A stretch of DNA of 29,258 nucleotides, from positions 1-29,258 of the forward strand of contig CAZAPZ010000008.1 in the NCBI GenBank assembly GCA_964487285.1, read 5' to 3'. The translations under genes were made by a program, and so were the position numbers. Shown piece by piece: positions 7,361 through 16,495 of this stretch. The notes under the pieces were generated by a model. The model was not told the DNA's origin, did no database searches, and saw nothing but the letters and a program-made list of their open reading frames with translations. The stretch comes from CAZAPZ01 sp964487285. Its GTDB lineage: Bacteria; Campylobacterota_A; Desulfurellia; JAADFJ01. The number at the start of each line of letters is the position of its first letter. Positions within the stretch are counted from its first letter, which is position 1.

Positions 7361-9332
7361 AAAACAGCTCCAATTCCTTTACTCCATCACCAAGACTAAG
7401 GATATCCACATCAAAAGGCAGGCTGGATCTTACGGTTTTGCCATAACTCTTGTTTATGAGCCTGCTATCGGTAAAGATTATTACGCCGATGTCGGTTCTT
7501 TTGCGTATTAGTCTGCCTATACCTTGTCTCAATTTTAGTATCATATCCGGAAGCATAAACTGGGTAAACCCGTTTAATCCGTTTGACTGATAACATTTCA
7601 TTCTCGCTTTGACAATTGGATCCTCATGCGATTGAAACGGCAGATGAGTAATGATTACGGCGGTCAGACTTTTTCCCGGAATATCTATACCTTCCCAAAA
7701 CGAATTTGTTCCAAATAAAACAGATTCGGTCTCATGCATGATTTTAAACAATTTATATCTTGGCATTTCACCTTGAATAATGGCATTTTTGCCATGCTCG
7801 GTAAGAAACCGATAACTTTTGTTGTATGAATCTTTCATTTGACTATGAGATGTAAAGAGAATTAGAACTCCTCCTTTAACTTTTACAACGAGCTCTTTTA
7901 TTGCTTCCGAAAGCAGATCGGAGTAACGATAGTTAAGCGGATTAATCTCTTTTACAACAAACGCTGTCATTTGCTTTTCCAAATCAAATTCGGTAACAAG
8001 TTTCATATCTGAGAAATTTTCAAGTCCTATAAGCTGTTCAACAAAAGAAAAGTCTCCTGCTACACTAAGTGTAGCCGATGTTAAAAGGTGGTTATTTTCA
8101 TTGAAAGCAGGCGCCATAAATGAAGAAACATCAATTGGACTCATAGTGAATGTAACCGATTTTACCGTTCGTTCTGTATAATAGACAAATTGTTTGTCCT
8201 GCAACTTGAATTTTTTTATGGCTTCATCAGTTGCGGCTAATTTTTCTAATACAAAATTTAGTCTCATTGATTCAAAGAGAATAGATTCATCATTATCTGC
8301 CATAACACTAATTGATTTGATAAGCAGTTTCAGCAATTCTGCTGTTTTTTTCATAGCTATGCCCATGCTATCAAGAATCTTAAAATCATTATATATGGCA
8401 GAACTATTATTTACAATATCATATTCATCATATTCTTTTAAGACATTTTTTAATTCATCCGAGAAGATTATAAGATCGTTATTCAGCTCTGCAATTAGAT
8501 CGAATATTTTGTTATTTTCTTTATCAATCTTTAGTTTAATTAAATTGAGAATACCACCTGATTTTCTGTTGAGAGATGATATTAAAAAACCGATTTTTGA
8601 AGTTGACAAACTTTCGCCAATATGACTTGTTGCAACCTCAGCAATATGGTGAGCTTCATCCCATATTGTAAATTTATGTACAGGAAGAACTTTTCTGCCT
8701 TCAGGCTGCATAATATCTAATATTGTCAGATGGTGATTTGTGATAATTATATTGGCTGACATTGCTTTTTTTTTGGCTTTATAGTAAAAACATTCCGACT
8801 TAAAAAATCTGCATTTCTTTCCAAAACATGTGCTTGATTCTGATGCTATCTCGTTCCATCTACTCATAGCAATCGGCATATCCGATCTTGTACCTGTGGT
8901 AGTGTTATCAAGCCATTTTCGTATTGTCTTTAGAAGAAGAGGATTTAAGTTTAATAATCTTTCAAATTTATTCATGCATATATAATTGTTTCGCCCCATT
9001 AAAACTGCAAATTTAAGATGCGGGCTAATAAAGCGTTTCAGCATAGGAAGATCGGCATTAAACAACTGTTCCTGAAGATTTATTGTATTTGTACTTATGA
9101 TTACCCTTTGACTGTTTTCAACAAAAAGAATTGAAGGAATTAAGTATGCAGCCGTTTTTCCAATGCCGGTAGGTGCTTCAATAATATAATTTTTTTTGTT
9201 TATAAGAAAATCGGATACTGCTTTTGCCATTTTGAATTGCGATTCTCTATACTCATATCCTTCCAACATATCCTGCAGTTTTCCATGATCGGAAAAATAT
9301 TCAGCAACTTCAGTAATTAAATCGGTTTCCAT
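7353..9332 (-). CDS. dinG: ATP-dependent helicase, DinG family
   Basis: This is a superfamily 2, XPD/DinG-type 5'-3' DNA helicase with an Fe-S domain. Numbering from the ATG, Walker A 'EAPTGIGKT' is at residues 52-60 and the DEAH box 'WDEAHH' near 225-228. Four cysteines (119, 169, 174, 181) lie between them with the spacing expected for the 4Fe-4S cluster. C-terminal motifs include 'FGTNSFWEGIDIPG' and 'LRQGIGRLIR'. A TTG two codons upstream (9338) is possible, but the ATG at 9332 is preferred; neither has a clear Shine-Dalgarno. The family unwinds D-loops, R-loops or G-quadruplexes in repair and replication conflicts. Confidence 0.9.
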   Translation of the reverse strand: METDLITEVAEYFSDHGKLQDMLEGYEYRESQFKMAKAVSDFLINKKNYIIEAPTGIGKTAAYLIPSILFVENSQRVIISTNTINLQEQLFNADLPMLKRFISPHLKFAVLMGRNNYICMNKFERLLNLNPLLLKTIRKWLDNTTTGTRSDMPIAMSRWNEIASESSTCFGKKCRFFKSECFYYKAKKKAMSANIIITNHHLTILDIMQPEGRKVLPVHKFTIWDEAHHIAEVATSHIGESLSTSKIGFLISSLNRKSGGILNLIKLKIDKENNKIFDLIAELNNDLIIFSDELKNVLKEYDEYDIVNNSSAIYNDFKILDSMGIAMKKTAELLKLLIKSISVMADNDESILFESMRLNFVLEKLAATDEAIKKFKLQDKQFVYYTERTVKSVTFTMSPIDVSSFMAPAFNENNHLLTSATLSVAGDFSFVEQLIGLENFSDMKLVTEFDLEKQMTAFVVKEINPLNYRYSDLLSEAIKELVVKVKGGVLILFTSHSQMKDSYNKSYRFLTEHGKNAIIQGEMPRYKLFKIMHETESVLFGTNSFWEGIDIPGKSLTAVIITHLPFQSHEDPIVKARMKCYQSNGLNGFTQFMLPDMILKLRQGIGRLIRKRTDIGVIIFTDSRLINKSYGKTVRSSLPFDVDILSLGDGVKELELFYA

Positions 9333-9359
9333 TTTCAATTAGCTTATTTAAGTCATCTG

Positions 9360-11207
9360 TCAGTGTATTGAACTTCCCGATTCAATCGCTTTATCAACTG
9401 TCAAAAGGCTGAGCATCTCATCATTAGATGCAGCAAGCAGCATTCCGTTAGATTCTATACCGAACAACTTTCTTGGTGCAAGATTAGAAACTATAACGAT
9501 TGTTTTTCCTATAAGATCCTCGGGGCTATATGCTAATCCTATGCCGGCAACAATTATTCGCTTTTGCCCGCCAACATCAATATCAAGTTTGATGAGTTTG
9601 TTCGATTTTTCCACACGTTTTGCCGCTATTACATTTGCAGTTTTCAACTTAAGCAGCATAACATCGTCTATTGAGATAGATTCTTTGTCTATTTCAACCT
9701 TGCTATCAGACTTAACCTTTTTTATATTATATTTCTTAAATAACGGGTCGCCTTTAATCACACGGTTGCCGCTTATGTCCCACTTGAAATTTTTCCAAGT
9801 TATATCTGCGTTATCCGAACATCGTTCCAATATTTGTTTTGCGGTATCAGGTAAAAACGGAGCAATCTCATAGGCTATTGCATGCGTAGCTGCTGAGCAG
9901 GAGAAAAGAACTTTGTAAAGCTCATCTTTGTCTTTTATTGCCCACGGTTTAGCATCCGCAATAAATTTATTTATCCGGTTTATATATTTCCATATAGCTT
10001 TCAAAGCGTTATAAAAATCGAATGTGTTCATAGAGTGCGAAACTGCATTATGCATGTTTTTAAATTCAGCTTCAACTTCCGTATATCCAACTGATTTTGG
10101 AACTATTCCATCGGATTCTTTCTTCAATAGTGCGGCAACGCGGCTAAATAAGTTGCCCAAATCATTCGCAAGATCACTATTTATCCTTCTTTCCATAGCC
10201 TGAATCGAAAAATCGCCATCTTGTCCAAAAGGAACCTCTCGCAACAAAAAATATCTAAACGGATCTCTTCCGAATTTATCAATCATTTCGTAAGGATCAA
10301 CAACATTGCCGATAGATTTGCTCATTTTTCTACCTTCGGATGTCCACCAACCATGAACCACAACTTGTTTTGGCAGTTCTATTCCTGCAGCCATAAGCAT
10401 AGCAGGCCAATAGACCGAATGAAATTGGAGAATATCTTTTCCTATTATATGAGTTGCAGGCCAAAATTCCCCGCTGCTGCTGTTTATACATCCATAATTT
10501 ATTGCACTTATATAATTGATAAGTGCATCAAACCAGACATATACTACATGCTTGTCGTTAAATGGAACCGGAATGCCCCATGAAAATGATGTTCTGCTAA
10601 TAGATAAATCGGTTAGTCCTTTTTTGACGAAGCTTTTAACCTCGTTATATTTAGTTTTCGGAATAACAAAATCAGGGTGTGCATTATAAAACTCAAGCAG
10701 TAAGTTTTGATATTTAGACAACTTGAAAAAATAGCTCTCCTCTTTTAGTCGTTCAAGATCTCTGCCGCATTGGGGACATTTCTTATCATGAGCTTCAGTT
10801 TCGGTAAAAAACGATTCGCAAGGCGTGCAGTACCAGCCTTCGTAGTTGCCAAGATAAATATCGCCTTGCTTGTAAAGTTTGTCAAATAAGAGCTGAACAA
10901 ATTTAAGATGCCTCGGCTGCGTTGTTCTGATAAAGTCATTGTTGGTGACATCAAGCTTGCTCCATAAATTCTGAAAACGAGTAACTACCAGATCGGCTAA
11001 TTCTGTGGGTGAAATCTTCCTTTTTTCTGCCGCTCTTTCAATCTTTTGGCCATGCTCATCTGTGCCGGTTAAAAAGAATGTTTTAACACCTGCCATACGC
11101 TTGTATCTTGCCATTGTATCGGCTGCAATGGTAGTATATGCATGCCCTATATGCGGAATATCATTCACATAATATATAGGGGTTGTAACATAGAAACTTT
11201 TCTCCAT
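9360..11207 (-). CDS. metG: Methionyl-tRNA synthetase (MetG)
   Basis: This class I aminoacyl-tRNA synthetase charges tRNA-Met. The HIGH motif is at residues 19-22 (PHIGHAYTT) and KMSKS at 294-298. A four-cysteine zinc knuckle (Cys127, 130, 144, 147) sits in the connective domain. The C-terminal 100 residues ('MLLKLKTANVIAAKRVEKSNKL', then 'GIGLAYSPEDLIGK' and 'GMLLAAS') form the EMAP/Trbp-like tRNA-binding and dimerisation domain. At 615 aa it is full length. A possible promoter lies in the 113-nt gap after ricT, and AGAGGT precedes the ATG. Confidence 0.97.
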   Translation of the reverse strand: MEKSFYVTTPIYYVNDIPHIGHAYTTIAADTMARYKRMAGVKTFFLTGTDEHGQKIERAAEKRKISPTELADLVVTRFQNLWSKLDVTNNDFIRTTQPRHLKFVQLLFDKLYKQGDIYLGNYEGWYCTPCESFFTETEAHDKKCPQCGRDLERLKEESYFFKLSKYQNLLLEFYNAHPDFVIPKTKYNEVKSFVKKGLTDLSISRTSFSWGIPVPFNDKHVVYVWFDALINYISAINYGCINSSSGEFWPATHIIGKDILQFHSVYWPAMLMAAGIELPKQVVVHGWWTSEGRKMSKSIGNVVDPYEMIDKFGRDPFRYFLLREVPFGQDGDFSIQAMERRINSDLANDLGNLFSRVAALLKKESDGIVPKSVGYTEVEAEFKNMHNAVSHSMNTFDFYNALKAIWKYINRINKFIADAKPWAIKDKDELYKVLFSCSAATHAIAYEIAPFLPDTAKQILERCSDNADITWKNFKWDISGNRVIKGDPLFKKYNIKKVKSDSKVEIDKESISIDDVMLLKLKTANVIAAKRVEKSNKLIKLDIDVGGQKRIIVAGIGLAYSPEDLIGKTIVIVSNLAPRKLFGIESNGMLLAASNDEMLSLLTVDKAIESGSSIH

Positions 11208-11227
11208 TTTTTTACCTCTTTTACTTT

Positions 11228-11255
11228 ATTTTATCTTTTTCCCGCTATTTTTCAA
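11228..11255 (-). promoter_or_regulatory. Possible sigma70-like promoter upstream of metG
   Basis: On the minus strand TTGAAA (11250-11255) is followed after 16 nt by TAAAAT (11228-11233), about 20 nt before the metG ATG. The sequence is AT-rich, so chance matches are likely. Confidence 0.3.
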
Positions 11256-11320
11256 AAAAGTGTTGCAACAGAATTTTCAAGTATAAATTTATCTTTCATT
11301 TACAATTATAAGTGCGTCTA

Positions 11321-12133
11321 TTATGTAATGCTCTTGTTAGTTTTTACAGGTTTCATCGTTTCAGCATCAAGTTCCATATAACCGCCATCTTTCAGTCTAA
11401 GTGTAACACGCTTTTTAAGAGGAGATTCAAATACTATCTTTCCCTCTTTTCCATCTACCTTAAGTATAGTTCCAACACGCGGTACTGTTTTTATAAATTC
11501 ATCGTATGTTCTTTCTTCGTATTTTAGGCAGCAAAGCAATTTGCCGCATATACCTTTTATTGATCGAGAACTCACATTCAGATTTTGTTTTTTTGCCATA
11601 CTTAGTGCAATATGCTTGAAATCACATAAAAATCTGCTGCAGCATACTTCCATTCCGCACATACCCACTCCGCCCATAATCTGGGCTTCTTCTCGCTCAC
11701 TTACTTGGCGCATTTCTATTCTACAGTGAAGTTTATGGGCTAATGTTTGTATAAGAATTCTAAAATCAACTCTATTTTTTGCTGTAAAAAAAAGAGTGCT
11801 ATGGCGACCGTCGAGGCTTATGGCAACATTTGCGATTTTCATATTTAAATTCAATTTTTTAGCTTCTTCTACTGCAATTTTTATATAATCAGCTTTTAGT
11901 ATTTTGTTCTCTTTTAATCTTTTCATGTCTTCTTTATCCGCTGTTCGAATAATCATATCGGAATCGGTAGATTCAGTATCAGGCAGCATTGACATTATAG
12001 TACCTAAATCTACATAGTTATCAATTTTGCAAACCACCATGTCTCCAACCTTAAAATCTTTCACATTAATATTTCTTGATTTTCTTAATTCACCGAATTC
12101 TATTTTTCCAAATTTCTTTTTTTTATTATCCAT
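11321..12133 (-). CDS. ricT: PSP1-domain regulatory iron-sulfur protein (RicT/YaaT-like)
   Basis: In Bacillus, RicT/YaaT belongs to the RicAFT complex that affects RNase Y-dependent mRNA maturation and carries Fe-S clusters. Here the 270-aa protein shows the PSP1 domain ('IKIAVEEAKKLNLNMKIANVAISLDGRHSTLFFTA') and two conserved cysteine groups ('GMCGMEVCCSRFLC' and 'GICGKLLCCLKYE') that are family hallmarks. It lies between holB (22 nt upstream) and metG, the same neighbourhood as in Bacillus and several Deltaproteobacteria. Its partners RicA and RicF are not in the window, so its role here is unknown. Confidence 0.85.
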   Translation of the reverse strand: MDNKKKKFGKIEFGELRKSRNINVKDFKVGDMVVCKIDNYVDLGTIMSMLPDTESTDSDMIIRTADKEDMKRLKENKILKADYIKIAVEEAKKLNLNMKIANVAISLDGRHSTLFFTAKNRVDFRILIQTLAHKLHCRIEMRQVSEREEAQIMGGVGMCGMEVCCSRFLCDFKHIALSMAKKQNLNVSSRSIKGICGKLLCCLKYEERTYDEFIKTVPRVGTILKVDGKEGKIVFESPLKKRVTLRLKDGGYMELDAETMKPVKTNKSIT

Positions 12134-12155
12134 TTATATTATTTCATCCATAAAT

Positions 12156-12839
12156 TTACTGTTTTATCAATTCAAATAAGGTCAGTTTGATATTGCTGTT
12201 ACCGGTTGTAATCAATATTACAGCATTAATAAGTTTTTCTGAAGTCATAAGCGATGACTCTTTCGCTATTGTGATAAGTTCATCGCCAAGTCGATTTCGA
12301 TTCCATTTGCTTGTATATCGCAATAACTCATTATAATCTTTCTTAAGAATACAACTTTTTAACTCTTCATCAATATTATGCCCATTACCAAAATACTCGT
12401 TAATTACTATTAATCTAGATAAAACTGTCGGTATCAGATAAGATTTACGAGTTCCAATCATAAAAAAATAAGATCTATCAGGCGGCTCTTCAAGCATTTT
12501 GAGTAAAGCATTTTGAGCCACTATTGTTATACCGTTTTTACAATCTATGATTATATAATTTTTCTTATCATAGCATGGTTTTAAAGCGGTAAAATTTCTA
12601 ATGGTTCTAATTGCATCAATACCGATTGCATCCGCACCGTTTATAGTCAGCATATTCGGATATGAACCGTTTTTAATCATTTTGCAAACAGGGCAAATCC
12701 CGCATCCTCCCTTTATAGATCTAAAATTGATATCTTGGGATGAAGTTTGCCCGCATGAACAGCTCGCAACTAATTTTTTTGCAATATCGAGATTAGCGTA
12801 TTCAAAAAGATACGCCTGCCTAAGCTCTTCTAATTTCAT
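12156..12839 (-). CDS. holB: DNA polymerase III delta' subunit-like protein (HolB), degenerate P-loop
   Basis: This resembles the clamp-loader delta' subunit. 'QAYLFEY' corresponds to the strand before the P-loop; a cysteine-rich zinc module follows ('CSCGQ' and 'GGCGICPVCKMI'), then 'IDAIRTIRNFTALKPCYDKKNYIII' and 'AQNALLKMLEEPPDRSYFFMIG', which is diagnostic. The Walker A GxxGxGK is absent, consistent with the non-catalytic role of delta'. 'LSRLIVI' replaces the usual SRC motif. About 227 aa is short; the C-terminal collar domain is reduced or missing. A start at 12872 is possible but overlaps tmk by 53 nt, whereas the chosen ATG overlaps by 20. Confidence 0.78.
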   Translation of the reverse strand: MKLEELRQAYLFEYANLDIAKKLVASCSCGQTSSQDINFRSIKGGCGICPVCKMIKNGSYPNMLTINGADAIGIDAIRTIRNFTALKPCYDKKNYIIIDCKNGITIVAQNALLKMLEEPPDRSYFFMIGTRKSYLIPTVLSRLIVINEYFGNGHNIDEELKSCILKKDYNELLRYTSKWNRNRLGDELITIAKESSLMTSEKLINAVILITTGNSNIKLTLFELIKQ

Positions 12840-13410
12840 TTTCCCATAATCGGACAATTGATTTATGAACATCTTTTATTGAACCGGATGCATCAATAGT
12901 ATGAATTCGTTTGTTTGCCTCTGCCATCTCCCTGTAGCCATTTGCCACTTTATGATAAAATTCGTTTCCCTTTCTTTCAAACATGTCTTTGTGATCGTAT
13001 CTATTTATAACAGATTCAGGCGATACATCAAGGAAAATTACTATATCAGGCGTAAGCCGGCAGAATATGTCCAACATTTTCCATATCATATTCACATTTA
13101 GCCCCTCTCCATATCCTTGATATGCAACGGTAGAGTACGAATATCTATCGGTGATTACCACTTTGCCCTTCCGCATCATCTCTTCTATCTTTTGTATATG
13201 AATCACTCTGTCTGCTAAAAACAGAAGCAGTCTTGCCTCGGCAGGAATATCATAATTCTTAACAATTAGATCAACCGATTCGGAAATTGTTGTGCCGCCC
13301 GGTTCAGTCGTTAAAAAAGTTTTTATTAATTTCTTTTTAAGGTATTCATCGAATAGTTTTATCTGCGTAGTTTTCCCCGATCCGTCGATTCCTTCAAATG
13401 CTATAAACAT
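12820..13410 (-). CDS. tmk: Thymidylate kinase (Tmk)
   Basis: Tmk phosphorylates dTMP to dTDP. The P-loop is 'FEGIDGSGKTTQ' (residues 5-16). The dTMP-binding 'TEPGGT' follows, then the DRY-type motif 'ITDRYSYSTVAYQG' and 'PDIVIFLDVSPE'. At 196 aa it is near the usual length for the family. It is the first gene of the tmk-holB-ricT-metG run, preceded by a 176-nt non-coding gap that is largely an inverted-repeat element. That gap must hold any promoter for this run. Confidence 0.95.
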   Translation of the reverse strand: MFIAFEGIDGSGKTTQIKLFDEYLKKKLIKTFLTTEPGGTTISESVDLIVKNYDIPAEARLLLFLADRVIHIQKIEEMMRKGKVVITDRYSYSTVAYQGYGEGLNVNMIWKMLDIFCRLTPDIVIFLDVSPESVINRYDHKDMFERKGNEFYHKVANGYREMAEANKRIHTIDASGSIKDVHKSIVRLWENEIRRA

Positions 13411-13420
13411 TATGGCATCT

Positions 13421-13588
13421 GGGAATAGTTAATCGTAATTTGTGAGTTGCAAGACACATATGAGTGCAATGGCTGTTGCCAGTCTTTTTTATTAACAAAT
13501 TATGCATAAAACTTGTATTCGGTAATTTCATATTCGAGCAGGCATTTTTCTTTATCTTCCCATTCACGAATCACAAGTTACTATTATC
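13421..13588. repeat. MITE-like 168-bp element with imperfect terminal inverted repeats
   Basis: The left end 13421-13447 and the reverse complement of 13562-13588 match at about 20 of 27 positions, including CTATT and AATTTGTGA/AACTTGTGA-type cores. The interior has no gene. It fills the gap between the YhaM-like gene and tmk and overlaps the stop codon of the former. Ends made of 'GTAATTTGTGAGT'-like strings resemble small dispersed intergenic repeats; I cannot test its copy number from this window. Confidence 0.45.
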
Positions 13589-14546
13589 ATTTTGCTCTCG
13601 AAAAGAGTGTGGCAGCACCTACTTTTTCTTCAAATTTTTTATGCGGGTCGAGCTTGGCAACTTTAATTGTCTCGCCTCCGTTGTCTGATATATCAAGATT
13701 TTTTAATTTCATTATATTTTGTCTTGAATCGGCAAAATCAATACTGAAAAGCAGCTCTGCTTCTGATGTTTGAGGCTTTTTAATAGCCCCCCATTCAATC
13801 ATACCGTGATGACTTGCTACCAAATGTTCAAGATGAACTATAATCGGTGTATCCGACTTAACTCTCTTTTCAATTTCAGTCACCCCTATGGATAGATGAC
13901 CGATAAGTTTTCCTCTCCTCGTATATTCTCCGTCTTCAGTGAGTTCATAAAGTTTTCCTATATCATGAAGCAGCGCACCTGCAATCATAAGATCTGTGTT
14001 CAAACCATAATGCGTTGAAAGTGATTTTGCAACTTCAGCCATAGATATCGAGTGTTCCAACAACCCTCCGCGATAACAGTGATGCATTATTTTGGCAGCA
14101 GGATAAGTGATAAATCTTTTTCTCAAATCAGGGTCATTAAAAAATTTTTCAAGGAGACTTTTTAGAGAAACATCGTTTACATCATCAATCAGTTCATCTA
14201 ATTTACGAGATAAGTTCAAAATTCTTTTTTCTGACAATATGCTAAAATCATCTTCATTTTTATAATCAGACTTTTCAATATGCTTTATAATTATCTGAAA
14301 AACTCCTCCGTATTGATTGGTTTTTCCTGTAACTTCAACTATATCTCCGTTTTCCAACCCTTTTGCCTGTTCTATTTTATCATTCCACAGTTTTGACTTT
14401 ATCACACCGGTTTTGTCTTTTAATATTATATTATAAAACTTCTTTCCGGCTTTTGTCCTTGCCGTTTCTATAACTCCAATCTTAAAAATGTCACTAAATT
14501 CATCTTTTACTTCCTTAAGCTCGGAAATAAATAGTTTTTTATTCAT
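13587..14546 (-). CDS. OB-fold/HD-domain 3'-5' exoribonuclease-like protein (YhaM family)
   Basis: The protein has an N-terminal OB-fold nucleic-acid-binding domain (about residues 18-92, 'KKFYNIILKDKTGVIKSKLW') followed by an HD phosphohydrolase domain. The HD domain shows His165, the His194-Asp195 pair (ALLHDIGK), His217, His246-His247 and a late Asp near 273. This OB-HD order and 319-aa length match the YhaM/CBF1 group of Mn-dependent 3'-5' exonucleases. It overlaps the methyltransferase by 4 nt and is the last gene before the inverted-repeat element. The substrate is unknown here. Confidence 0.82.
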   Translation of the reverse strand: MNKKLFISELKEVKDEFSDIFKIGVIETARTKAGKKFYNIILKDKTGVIKSKLWNDKIEQAKGLENGDIVEVTGKTNQYGGVFQIIIKHIEKSDYKNEDDFSILSEKRILNLSRKLDELIDDVNDVSLKSLLEKFFNDPDLRKRFITYPAAKIMHHCYRGGLLEHSISMAEVAKSLSTHYGLNTDLMIAGALLHDIGKLYELTEDGEYTRRGKLIGHLSIGVTEIEKRVKSDTPIIVHLEHLVASHHGMIEWGAIKKPQTSEAELLFSIDFADSRQNIMKLKNLDISDNGGETIKVAKLDPHKKFEEKVGAATLFSRAK

Positions 14547-15178
14547 AGTTTAACAGCCTTTAGAAGTCTGATTTTATCGTCTTTCCAACGCCATTTTTCA
14601 AATTTTCCAAATCCGTATCCTCTCAAGAAATGAACAAGATCAAAGCTTGAAAATTCGGTTGCCAATTCGCATTCAAGATGTGTGAAAAGATATTTCGCTA
14701 TCGGGTTCAATTTATTTACATCAAATTCGTTATAATCTAATATATAAAGTCTTCCGCCCTTTTTAAGCAGCTTTGAAACATTCTTCATAACCAATGATCT
14801 CTCACGAATTTCAAGACCATGCATTACAAAGCTTATAAATATGATATTAAAACCGCTTATTTTAAAAGGTTTTAGGATATCAGCTTCAATAACTTGGCAA
14901 TAATCGTATTTTTTCAGCCTTTTTTTTGCCTTTTTTAGCATCGTTTTACCAATATCCGCAAGAACGATATTACCGTCTTTGCCAACTGCTTTTGCAAACA
15001 GTTTTGTGTTTCTACCTGTTCCTCCGCCTAAGTCTATGAGCTTATCGCCGCCTTTGATATTCATTTTTTCTACAGCACTTTTTATCAGTCTTCCGTAGCT
15101 GAAACCTGTGGCTATATTTATTAATGAATCGTAAAAATATGCCTCAATGCCGGTTACTTTTATTTTAGATCGTTTCAT
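14543..15178 (-). CDS. Class I SAM-dependent methyltransferase, UbiE-like
   Basis: This is a Rossmann-fold methyltransferase with motif I 'KLIDLGGGTGR' (about residues 46-56), an acidic residue after strand 2 ('VLADIGKTML'), 'VIEADILKPF' and the post-motif 'LLKKGGRLYILDYNEF'. The layout resembles UbiE/MenG-type quinone methylases, and the genome makes menaquinone. However, UbiE-specific signatures are not clear and 211 aa is slightly short, so the substrate is left open. It overlaps hisA and the YhaM-like gene by 4 nt each. Confidence 0.75.
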   Translation of the reverse strand: MKRSKIKVTGIEAYFYDSLINIATGFSYGRLIKSAVEKMNIKGGDKLIDLGGGTGRNTKLFAKAVGKDGNIVLADIGKTMLKKAKKRLKKYDYCQVIEADILKPFKISGFNIIFISFVMHGLEIRERSLVMKNVSKLLKKGGRLYILDYNEFDVNKLNPIAKYLFTHLECELATEFSSFDLVHFLRGYGFGKFEKWRWKDDKIRLLKAVKL

Positions 15179-15885
15179 ACAACGCTTCTTAGAGCTTCTT
15201 TAAGATCGAAACGGTTTTCATATAACGCTTTTCCCACCACGATTCCTTCCACATACTTAGAAATTGTTTTTGCCAATTTAATATCTTCAATTGATTTTAC
15301 GCCTCCGGAAATAATCACTTCAGCTCCCGTCTTTATGCTGAAATCTTTATAAAACTTTTCATCAATCCCTGCAAGCATACCATCTTTTGATATATCAGTC
15401 AACAGAAACAAATTGATGTTGGGAAAATGTCGTGCAAAATCGATGGGCGTCATTCCGCTATCTTTTGTCCACCCGTCTATTTTTACTCTGTTATTTAAAA
15501 AATCCAACGCTATAATTATTTTTCCCGAATATTTTTTAGAAAGATTGGTAATCATTTCAGGATTTCTATATGCAGCAGTGGAAACAATCACTCTATCCGC
15601 CCCATTTTCCAGCATATCCATTATACTTTTTTCATCCCTCAAACCGCCTCCTATCTCTTTGCAGATTCCTTCTACTTTCAAAAGCTGTTTAATTAATCTT
15701 TTATTCTCCGATTTTTGTGTTGCCCTATCAATATCTATGATATGAACCCATTTTGCGCCGCAATTTATGAAACTTTTTATAACATTTAACGGATTATCAC
15801 TATAAACTGTTTTTCTATTCGTTTTTCCAAGTTCAAGACGTATAACTTTTCCTTCCGATATATCAATTGCAGGAATTATATTCAT
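15175..15885 (-). CDS. hisA: Phosphoribosylformimino-5-aminoimidazole carboxamide ribotide isomerase (HisA)
   Basis: HisA opens the ribose of ProFAR in histidine synthesis. It is a TIM barrel of 236 aa with catalytic Asp8 ('IPAIDIS') and the second Asp in 'IIIALDF'. Phosphate-binding loops are 'EIGGGLRD', 'IISGGVKS' and 'GIVVGKALYE'. The start 'MNIIPAIDISEGKVIRL' is HisA-like rather than HisF-like. It overlaps hisH by 23 nt and the methyltransferase by 4 nt. HisF, the synthase partner of HisH, is not in the window. Confidence 0.93.
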   Translation of the reverse strand: MNIIPAIDISEGKVIRLELGKTNRKTVYSDNPLNVIKSFINCGAKWVHIIDIDRATQKSENKRLIKQLLKVEGICKEIGGGLRDEKSIMDMLENGADRVIVSTAAYRNPEMITNLSKKYSGKIIIALDFLNNRVKIDGWTKDSGMTPIDFARHFPNINLFLLTDISKDGMLAGIDEKFYKDFSIKTGAEVIISGGVKSIEDIKLAKTISKYVEGIVVGKALYENRFDLKEALRSVV

Positions 15886-16495
15886 TAACTATATCACCAA
15901 AATTTTTTATTATTTTCAAACCGTTTTCGCCGCTTTTCTCCGGATGAAACTGAACTGCATAAACATTATCTTTTCTTGCTGCGGAAACAAATTTATATCC
16001 GTAATCGGTTAGCGCCAAGATCTCATTTTCATCATTGCTGACAGCATGGTATGAATGCACAAAATAAAAATATGAATCTTGATCTATTCCTGAGAACAAT
16101 TTTGAATTGTTAAAATGTACTTTATTCCATCCTATTTGAGGAATTTTAAGTTTTCCCAGTTCAGTAGAGTCGAATTTTATAATCTTCCCCTTAAATATCT
16201 TAAATCCTTCCGTTTTTCCATATTCCAATCCATATTCAAACAGCAGCTGCAAACCAAGACATATACCCAAAAACGGCTTTCTGCTATTAATAAAATCTAA
16301 TATTGATGGAATCAATTTCTTTTCTGTTAACACTGATATTGCATTGGCAAATGACCCTACACCCGGAAAAACCACACCGTCTGAATTTTTTATAATACCA
16401 GGATCATCTGAAATTCTAACATCTATATTCATTTTCTCAAATGCTTTTTTTACGCTTCTCAAATTTCCGCTTCCGTAATTAATAATGGTAATCAT
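15863..16495 (-). CDS. hisH: Imidazole glycerol phosphate synthase, glutaminase subunit (HisH)
   Basis: This class I glutamine amidotransferase supplies ammonia to HisF. The nucleophile is Cys79 in 'LGICLGLQLLFE'. The catalytic His and Glu are in 'YAVQFHPEKSGENGL', and the N-terminal 'IINYGSGNLRSV' is a HisH signature. It is full length at 210 aa. It overlaps murI by 4 nt and hisA by 23 nt, so hisH and hisA are translationally coupled although the rest of the his pathway is elsewhere. Confidence 0.95.
   Translation of the reverse strand: MITIINYGSGNLRSVKKAFEKMNIDVRISDDPGIIKNSDGVVFPGVGSFANAISVLTEKKLIPSILDFINSRKPFLGICLGLQLLFEYGLEYGKTEGFKIFKGKIIKFDSTELGKLKIPQIGWNKVHFNNSKLFSGIDQDSYFYFVHSYHAVSNDENEILALTDYGYKFVSAARKDNVYAVQFHPEKSGENGLKIIKNFGDIVNEYNSCN

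Noticed and set aside
13464..13500. Plus-strand TGGC-TGTT-GCCA hairpin followed by T-run as a terminator
   Set aside because: The stem is only 4 bp and no plus-strand gene ends here.
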